Shown here: piece after piece, positions 14,758-19,665 of the stretch
Layout: the number at the start of each line of letters is the position of its first letter
Numbering within the stretch: the stretch's first letter is position 1
DNA from: Deltaproteobacteria bacterium
GTDB lineage: Bacteria > Myxococcota > Polyangia > Haliangiales > Haliangiaceae
Assembly: GCA_018262455.1 (NCBI GenBank)
Contig: JAGSPR010000078.1
Location: 1 to 19,665, forward strand
Direction: 5' to 3'
Length of the DNA: 19,665 bases
Translations under genes and position numbers: made by a program
The notes under the pieces: model-generated
Databases searched by the model: none
What the model was told of the DNA's origin: nothing
What the model saw: only the letters and a program-made list of their open reading frames with translations

Positions 14758-16964
14758 CGCGATTTCGACCGCATGCCCTCGCGGCGCTGGTCGCCGGCGG
14801 GGCGGTCGCGATCTCGTGGGCGTTCGCGTGGACCGTGCTGCGCAACACGCGGTCGATGGGCCTGCCACTCGATGACAGCTACATCTACCTGACCTACGCC
14901 AAGCAGTTCGGCCGCGGCGAGCCGTTCACGTACTTCTCCGGCGGCGGCTACTCGGCGGGCTCGACGAGCGTGGTGTGGCCGATGCTCCTCGCGCCGTTCT
15001 GGACGCTGGGCGCGCGCGGCCATGCGCTCGTCTGGGTGTCGTACGTGCTGTGCACGGGGCTGTACGCGGCGACGGCGATCGGCGTGTGGCGCGTGGTGCG
15101 GCAGCTGGCAAGCGAGCAGGCGGGGGTGCTCGGTGCGCTGGCGCTGCTCGGGATCGCGCCGTTCGCGTGGACGTCGCTGTCCGGGATGGAGGTCGCGTTC
15201 GCGAGCGTGCTGCTGCTCGCCACGATCTTGCTGCTGATCCGGCAAGCGCCGACCGGACCGCCCTCCCGGCGACTCGCCGTCTGTCTCGCCGCGCTCTCGC
15301 TGTCGCGTCCCGAAGCCACGCTGCTGGTGCTCGGCGTGATCGGCGTCGCCGTGCTCGGGCGCTTGCGCAAGCGCGAGCTGCGCGCGGCCGCGTGGTGGCT
15401 CGCCCCGCTCGCGGCGCCGCTCGCCTGGGTGGTCGCGAACAAGGCCATCGCGGGAAACTTGTTCCCGAACACCGGCGTCGCGAAGAGCTACTTCTACCTG
15501 CCGGGCTTCGACTGGACCTACTGGCGCTCCGCGGTGTGGTCGACGTCCGGCAAGATGTTGAAGGGCCTGTTCTGGGACCCGGGGAGCCCGCTGGTGTGGC
15601 CCAAGCTCGTCGCGCTCGCGTGGCTCGTCGGGGCGGTGCGGGTGATGCTGTGGGCGCGGCGCGCCCGCCGGATGCTCGCCGGCGTGCTCGTCGTGGCCTC
15701 GCCGTTCGTGCTGCTGTTCGCGGTCGTGGCGTCGTCGGGGCTGTGGAGCTTCCAGAACTACCGCTACATCGGGCCGGTGTTCCCGCTGCTGATGATCCCG
15801 GTCGGCGTGGCACTGGCGCCGTGCCGCGGCGAGCGGATGTCACCGATCGTCGCGGCGCTCGCCGAGGGGGTGGCGGTGATCGCGATCGCCCTGCAAGTCG
15901 CCCCGGTGCTGCCGCTCGTGACCGTGGTCGTGGCGTGCCTGCTCGCGCCGCTGGCGGTTCGTTGGGCGCGCCGGGCGCATGCCGCGGTCACCGCGCTCGT
16001 GCTCGCGATGTTCGCGTACGTCGCGGTGCCACGGCTCGCGGCCGATGCACGGCTGTTCGCCCAGGGCGCGGTCGACACCAACACCCAGGTCGTCGCGATC
16101 GGCAACTATCTCCACGCCAAGCTGCCGGACGCATCGGTGATGTTCCACGACGCCGGCGCGATCGCGTACTACGGCGACGGCAAGGTCTACGACATGCTCG
16201 GGCTCGTCACGAACCACCAGGCCGGCATCGCGAACCACGGCGCCGGGGCGCGGTTCGAGTTCCTCGAGGACCTGCCGCCCGAGCAGCGCCCGACCCACTT
16301 CGCCTACTACCCGTCGTGGCTCGGGACCGACGAGCTCTTCGGCGACGTGCTCCTGCAGACGCCGCTGCGCCCACGGATCCCCGGGCTGACGAAGGCGCCG
16401 CTGGTCGGGGATACCGACATGCAAGTGATCGTCGCGAGCTTCGATCACGTCGGCACGGGCGAGCACCCGCTGACCGAGCACGCGGGCTGGCGGGTCGTCG
16501 ATCGGATCGATGTCGCCAACCTGGCCAGCGAGCAGGCGCACGGCTGGCGCGGTGCGCTCGGCCGCCGCAAGACGCTCGATCCAACGGCGCGGTGGTCGTT
16601 CGTCGGTCGTGAGGTCGGCGCTCATGGCCTGATCCTCGACGGCGGGCGCACGATCCGCGGCGGTCCGTCGGAGCCACCCGGCGAGCGGTTCTCGATCGAG
16701 GTCGATCCCGGCAAGCCGGTGCGGCTCGTGCTGCGGACCGGCGGGGAGGTGAGCTACCCGTACCACGAGGCGATCGCCCAGCCGGTCGTGCTCGAGCTGC
16801 TCGATGACGACGACCGCGTGGTCGCCACCGCGACGATCGGCGTGCCCAACAGGCGGTTCTCCGAGCTCGCGTTCGACCTGCCGGCGGGCATCTCGCGGAC
16901 GCTCCACACCGAAGCGGCGGCGCCGTACCGCGCCTTCCATTGGTTCGTGCTCCAGCCCGAGTAA
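14748..16964 (+). CDS. GT-C type multi-pass membrane glycosyltransferase-like protein (738 aa)
   Basis: An inner-membrane protein of the GT-C class, which uses polyprenyl-phosphate sugars. After the first hydrophobic segment (about 9-31) comes LPLDDSYIYLTYAKQFGRGEPF; D42 and D43 in the first periplasmic loop match the catalytic acidic motif of the class, and the following GGYSAGSTSVVWPMLLAPFW is the family's next block, similar to DDAYI/EGTTSPLW of AftB- and ArnT-like enzymes. Roughly ten or more hydrophobic segments extend to about residue 430, followed by a soluble C-terminal region (about 440-738) likely periplasmic. ATG 14748 overlaps the methyltransferase stop, indicating translational coupling. 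Sugar and acceptor cannot be told from sequence; linkage to the methyltransferase might mean a methylated glycan, but that is conjecture. Confidence 0.85.
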   Translation: MALARFRPHALAALVAGGAVAISWAFAWTVLRNTRSMGLPLDDSYIYLTYAKQFGRGEPFTYFSGGGYSAGSTSVVWPMLLAPFWTLGARGHALVWVSYVLCTGLYAATAIGVWRVVRQLASEQAGVLGALALLGIAPFAWTSLSGMEVAFASVLLLATILLLIRQAPTGPPSRRLAVCLAALSLSRPEATLLVLGVIGVAVLGRLRKRELRAAAWWLAPLAAPLAWVVANKAIAGNLFPNTGVAKSYFYLPGFDWTYWRSAVWSTSGKMLKGLFWDPGSPLVWPKLVALAWLVGAVRVMLWARRARRMLAGVLVVASPFVLLFAVVASSGLWSFQNYRYIGPVFPLLMIPVGVALAPCRGERMSPIVAALAEGVAVIAIALQVAPVLPLVTVVVACLLAPLAVRWARRAHAAVTALVLAMFAYVAVPRLAADARLFAQGAVDTNTQVVAIGNYLHAKLPDASVMFHDAGAIAYYGDGKVYDMLGLVTNHQAGIANHGAGARFEFLEDLPPEQRPTHFAYYPSWLGTDELFGDVLLQTPLRPRIPGLTKAPLVGDTDMQVIVASFDHVGTGEHPLTEHAGWRVVDRIDVANLASEQAHGWRGALGRRKTLDPTARWSFVGREVGAHGLILDGGRTIRGGPSEPPGERFSIEVDPGKPVRLVLRTGGEVSYPYHEAIAQPVVLELLDDDDRVVATATIGVPNRRFSELAFDLPAGISRTLHTEAAAPYRAFHWFVLQPE

Positions 16965-17004
16965 GCCCGACCCCGATCGAATTCCGGGGCGGATACCGGG
17001 CGAG

Positions 17005-17022
17005 AGCGCGCGCCCGCGCGCT
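17005..17022. terminator. Perfect GC hairpin without T tract, possible terminator
   Basis: AGCGCGCG-CC-CGCGCGCT forms an 8-bp perfect inverted repeat 41 nt after the glycosyltransferase stop. No T run follows on either strand, so it is not a classical intrinsic terminator. The gap 16965-17223 otherwise holds only the small frame at 17072. Confidence 0.25.
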
Positions 17023-17071
17023 GGGCGGCGGGTCGGCCTTCGTCTCGCGGGTGACAGCGGAGGGCCGCAAC

Positions 17072-17197
17072 ATGCAGCGCCCGCCGACGCAACACTCAAC
17101 TACCTGTGCCATGCAGCGAACGGCCGTGGAAGCTACCGCTCGCCGTAAGGCCGCCCGCCGCCTGGCGCGCGCGGTGACGCCGCTCGGGGCAGAGTAA
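17072..17197 (+). CDS. Possible 41-aa basic peptide
   Basis: ATG 17072 is preceded by GGAGG with an 8-nt spacer, one of the better ribosome binding sites in the window. The frame runs 41 residues, rich in Arg, Ala and Thr (ATARRKAARRLARAVTP), with no signal peptide, and ends at TAA 26 nt before the stop of the convergent MetE-like gene. No homology is recognised. Basic Arg/Ala-rich peptides arise easily by chance in GC-rich DNA, so it is listed only because of its Shine-Dalgarno sequence. Confidence 0.22.
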   Translation: MQRPPTQHSTTCAMQRTAVEATARRKAARRLARAVTPLGAE

Positions 17198-17223
17198 CGA
17201 CGCGTGCTGGAGCAGCCTGGCTT

Positions 17224-18306
17224 CTAGAGCTCGCGGCGGACGATCGCGGCACCCTCGACCAGGGCGCGGAGCTTCTGGATCGCGCAGACGCGCGGCAGCT
17301 GCTTGAGGCCGCAGTCGGTGGTGAGGGTGACGCGCTCGGCGTCGATGTGCTTGAGCACCTTGCGGATCCGGGCGGCGACCTGCTCGGGGTGCTCGATCTC
17401 GAGGGTGCGCACGTCGATCACGCCGGCGTGGACCTTCTTGTCGGCGGGGAGCTGGCGGAGCAGGTCGGCGTCCTCCATCTCGCGGCACGCGAAGTCGAGC
17501 ACGTAGGCCTCGACGTTGGCGGCGAGGTAGTGCGGCAGGATCTCGCGGTAGCCGCCGGCGGTCAGGCCCTCGAGCTTGTTGCCCCACGCGTTGCCCATGC
17601 AGAAGTGCCACGCGCGCTCGACGCCCGCGGGGATCGCGGACATCGTCCGATCGACGATGTCGTTGACCCAGTCGTAGTCCTTCGCGCCCGACAGGTGCGG
17701 CATCCACGCGCCGAGGTCCTCGAGCTGGATGTGCTTGCAGCCGGCGTCGACCACCTCGCCGATCTCGGCGCGGAACACCTCGGCGAGCGCGCGCGACAGG
17801 TCGTAGCGGTTCTTGACCGGGCCGGCGCGGAAGATCGCCAGGGTCGAGAGCTGCACCGGCCCGGCGCCGATGCACGCCTTGATCGGCTTGGCGGTGTGAG
17901 CCTGCGCCCAGCGGTAGAACAGCTCCATCCGCACCGGGCCGCGCCGGATCTCGCCATCGACCGCGACGCCGCCCGCTTCGTCGAGCGCCCACACGTCACG
18001 GCCCTTCGCCTTGGCGCGCGCGGGGTGCGGCAGCTTCTCGCTCGAGAACCCGTGCGTGCGCTCGAGCCAGTACCAGAGGAACGAGCCGATGCCCATGTGG
18101 TAGTCGTCGAACCACATCTGGCCGTCGGTGAGGATGTCGAGGCCGGCATCCTCCTGGTCCTTGATCACGACCCGGGTCGCGTCGTGGAACGCCTCGGCAT
18201 GCGCGGCGATCTTGAACGCCTCGAGGACATCCTTGCCGGCGAGCTGATGGGTGAACCACAGCGGGCGCGGGTACGAGCCGACCATCGTCGTCGGGAGCAG
18301 CTGCAT
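17224..18306 (-). CDS. MetE-like cobalamin-independent methyltransferase, catalytic half only (360 aa)
   Basis: A UROD/MetE-fold protein corresponding to the C-terminal catalytic barrel of cobalamin-independent methionine synthase, without the N-terminal half of the 750-residue enzyme. It starts MQLLPTTMVGSYPRP, a family hallmark. Zinc ligands are seen as H234 and C236 in WHFCMGN and C332 in TTDCGLK; the position usually held by Glu appears to be D271 in VLDFACREMED. Stand-alone forms like this exist in many bacteria and may methylate homocysteine with another donor, or act on other thiols. ATG 18306 is preferred; the 25-residue upstream extension overlaps the neighbouring lipoprotein gene. 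TATCTC ends 6 nt before this ATG. The gene lies 38 nt after the lipoprotein gene on the same strand. Confidence 0.85.
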   Translation of the reverse strand: MQLLPTTMVGSYPRPLWFTHQLAGKDVLEAFKIAAHAEAFHDATRVVIKDQEDAGLDILTDGQMWFDDYHMGIGSFLWYWLERTHGFSSEKLPHPARAKAKGRDVWALDEAGGVAVDGEIRRGPVRMELFYRWAQAHTAKPIKACIGAGPVQLSTLAIFRAGPVKNRYDLSRALAEVFRAEIGEVVDAGCKHIQLEDLGAWMPHLSGAKDYDWVNDIVDRTMSAIPAGVERAWHFCMGNAWGNKLEGLTAGGYREILPHYLAANVEAYVLDFACREMEDADLLRQLPADKKVHAGVIDVRTLEIEHPEQVAARIRKVLKHIDAERVTLTTDCGLKQLPRVCAIQKLRALVEGAAIVRREL

Positions 18307-18344
18307 GGCTGGGAGATACCACGCGGCGCGCGCGGCCGGATCCG

Positions 18345-18812
18345 TCAGCGGCGCGCCGGAAATGGCGGCCCGAGCAGCCACACGTCATCGATCGAGTGGA
18401 TCTTGCCGGTGGTCGCGGCGCCGAGGTGGAGCTGGAGGTTGATCGGCTCGTGCGAGTTGGCGGTGAGCGTGAGCTCGCAGCGCACGGGATCGAATCGCCC
18501 GGTCACCTCGAGCTTCCAGTCGAGCTTGTCACCGACCATCACGAGCGTGCCGCGCAGCGGAGGCTTGCCGGTCGGCTCGCCGGCGAGCTCGAGCCGGACC
18601 TGCCACGGCGTCCAGGCCTGGAAGTCGGGCTGATCGGCGTCGAGGTTGCCGTAGCGCCGGGCTGCGAGCTCGAGCTTCGGCTGGAACGGGCAGCTCGCGG
18701 TCACCGCGCCGCCGCGGTTCGCCACCGCGACCGGGGAGGGCGCTCCGCACGCGCCGAGGACGAGCATGCCGAGGATGAACCACATGCGGCGATCGTGCAC
18801 GATCCTGCGCAT
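18345..18812 (-). CDS. Putative lipoprotein (155 aa)
   Basis: An unrecognised lipoprotein. From ATG 18812 the N-terminus is MRRIVHDRRMWFILGMLVLGAC, with a basic n-region, hydrophobic core and lipobox LGAC, C22 being lipidated. An alternative start at ATG 18785 would leave the same lipobox at residue 13 but no positive n-region. The mature part (about 130 residues) looks like one beta-rich domain with two further cysteines, in ASCPFQP and VRCELTL, that may form a disulfide. It sits between the ChaN-like gene (31 nt upstream) and the MetE-like gene (38 nt downstream) on the same strand. Function unknown. Confidence 0.72.
   Translation of the reverse strand: MRRIVHDRRMWFILGMLVLGACGAPSPVAVANRGGAVTASCPFQPKLELAARRYGNLDADQPDFQAWTPWQVRLELAGEPTGKPPLRGTLVMVGDKLDWKLEVTGRFDPVRCELTLTANSHEPINLQLHLGAATTGKIHSIDDVWLLGPPFPARR
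18791..18804. repeat. Perfect 14-bp palindrome at a lipoprotein start
   Basis: GATCGTGCACGATC is perfectly self-complementary. It lies 5 nt upstream of ATG 18785 and within the N-terminal codons if translation begins at 18812. On the minus strand it contains CACGAT ending 6 nt before ATG 18785. It might be an operator, or chance within coding sequence. Confidence 0.35.
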
Positions 18813-18843
18813 CGCCGAAACCACGCGCGCACTCGTTGTCTGC

Positions 18844-19518
18844 TCACACGATCGGCGGTGACGCGGTGATCGTGCCGACGGCGTACTCGCCGTCGTAGCC
18901 GTGATCGTCGGGCCGCTCGTACAATCGAATGCCGCGCTCGAGCTGTCCCGCCATCGCCAGGAACGGTGACTCGACGCCGGGCTCGCCCTCGGAGGTGCAG
19001 CACCACGCCGTGCCACCTGCGTGGCGAATGTCGAGCGAGACGAGCCGTGGATGCCGCGCGCGAAGGTGCCATCCCATCCACGGTGCGTTCGTCCGTGCAT
19101 GCAAGTTGCCGCACAGCGCGAGGACCACGGCGATCGGATCCGCATCGATGGCCGCGAGCAACCGAGCCGCCATTCCGGCGTCCCGTTGTTCGGCCGTGCC
19201 GAATTCCCCATCGAAGCAGATCACGCGGGCATGCAACGTCCGAGCATGCTCGAGCAGCGCGATCATGGCCGCGCTGCTGCGGCCATCGCGCCACCCCCAG
19301 AATCCTGCTGGTGTCGCAACGAGCGCCCCGTGATCGCCGGTTGTGAGAAAGCCGTCGATGGCTACTTGCAGGGCATCTGGCCACTCAATTCCCAGCGCGA
19401 CCGGACCACCGCGAGCCGCGGCCGCCTCGAGGGCCGCCGCGACCAGTGCCGGTGCCTCGGCGGTGCCATGAAGCTCCCCGAACAACACCAGCGTGCGGTC
19501 GCGGATCGAGTCGAACAC
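18844..19518 (-). CDS. ChaN/Tiki-like superfamily protein (224 aa)
   Basis: An alpha/beta protein with the signature of the ChaN/TraB/Tiki/EreA-type superfamily: FGELHGTAEAP at residues 13-23, ALGIEWP with E45, FWGWRDGRSS at 73-82, and CGNLHARTNAPWMGWHL around 136-152. The paired GExHG and GNxHA motifs carry the acidic and histidine residues thought to bind metal or catalyse in this group; some members bind haem, others are esterases or proteases, so the activity is open. No signal peptide is seen, so it is probably cytoplasmic. GTG 19518 is chosen, since the frame further upstream overlaps the SpoIID-like gene. The SpoIID-like stop is 26 nt upstream and the lipoprotein start 31 nt downstream. 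Confidence 0.7.
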   Translation of the reverse strand: MFDSIRDRTLVLFGELHGTAEAPALVAAALEAAAARGGPVALGIEWPDALQVAIDGFLTTGDHGALVATPAGFWGWRDGRSSAAMIALLEHARTLHARVICFDGEFGTAEQRDAGMAARLLAAIDADPIAVVLALCGNLHARTNAPWMGWHLRARHPRLVSLDIRHAGGTAWCCTSEGEPGVESPFLAMAGQLERGIRLYERPDDHGYDGEYAVGTITASPPIV

Positions 19519-19544
19519 TGCTGGCCGAATCCTGGTCGTCCGCC

Positions 19545-19665
19545 TCAGTACAGCTTGTGGAGGTGCGTGCCGCGGTAGTAGTGGCCGAGGATATCCTTGT
19601 GAGACTTGCCCGCGGTCGCCATGCCGATCGCGCCGGTCTGGCACACGCCGACGCCGTGGCCGAAG
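19545..19665 (-). CDS. SpoIID/LytB domain protein, C-terminal end (partial)
   Basis: The last 39 residues of a gene running off the window edge. They read FGHGVGVCQTGAIGMATAG, then KSHKDILGHYYRGTHLHKLY and stop. This matches the C-terminal signature of the SpoIID/LytB domain (GHGVGxxQ-GA-GMA, then IL-HYY-GT). SpoIID is a lytic transglycosylase acting on denuded peptidoglycan; the LytB-type proteins are amidase enhancers. In non-sporulating-type Gram-negative genomes such proteins are thought to act on the cell wall. The stop TGA is at 19547-19545. Only the last base of the window is outside a full codon. Confidence 0.85.
   Translation of the reverse strand, partial: FGHGVGVCQTGAIGMATAGKSHKDILGHYYRGTHLHKLY

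Noticed and set aside
14975..16612. A 545-codon + strand frame within the glycosyltransferase gene
   Set aside because: It is out of frame with a recognised GT-C protein and reads as Arg/Ala/Gly-rich shadow sequence.
17347..18633. A 428-codon + strand frame opposite the MetE-like gene
   Set aside because: Antisense to conserved MetE motifs; composition typical of a complementary-strand shadow.

Overview
The window is GC-rich DNA, with coding frames strongly biased to G or C at the third codon position. Its gene content points to a Myxococcota (myxobacterial) genome, probably of the Polyangia/Haliangium type. The evidence is Hanks-type Ser/Thr kinases fused to ATPase and TPR modules, many short lipoproteins with low-complexity linkers, a 'DVWAVG' beta-propeller lipoprotein, and a secreted protein with an N-terminal pentad repeat. 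The taxonomic placement is inference. I see no rRNA, tRNA, transposase, integrase or CRISPR array.

Layout. (1) Positions 1-2161, + strand: the tail of a possible upstream gene, a TspO/MBR membrane protein, a possible 55-aa acidic protein, and two small lipoproteins. (2) Positions 5611-2162, - strand: a compact operon for branched-chain 2-oxoacid dehydrogenase, E1alpha, E1beta, then E2; no E3 gene is present. Its E2 stop codon abuts the stop codon of the convergent lipoprotein gene with no intervening base. (3) Positions 5736-16964, + strand: a DUF4178-like membrane-anchored protein, a 1217-aa kinase/ATPase/TPR protein, a second kinase 12 bp downstream, a lipoprotein with six NKLAG pentads and a 17-Asp run, a seven-repeat beta-propeller lipoprotein 2 bp after it, a J-domain protein, a leucine-carboxymethyltransferase-like methyltransferase, and a GT-C type membrane glycosyltransferase overlapping it by 10 bp. 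(4) Positions 19665-17224, - strand: the C-terminus of a SpoIID/LytB-like protein, a ChaN/Tiki-like protein, a lipoprotein, and a stand-alone MetE-like zinc methyltransferase.

How the genes may work together. The dehydrogenase operon would turn branched-chain 2-oxoacids into branched acyl-CoAs, the primers of iso-fatty acids that myxobacteria use heavily. The two tandem kinases share a C-terminal or central domain that looks like a nucleotide-cyclase fold without its metal-binding aspartates. They lie just upstream of two probably co-transcribed lipoproteins, which suggests, without proving it, a sensory or signalling cassette.

The most striking cross-cutting signal is at start codons. At 841, 6400 and 13211 a TANNNT hexamer ends exactly 6 nt before an ATG or GTG, with no clear Shine-Dalgarno sequence. 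Looser versions precede 1526, 5736, 13906 and 18306. This is the geometry expected of leaderless transcripts.
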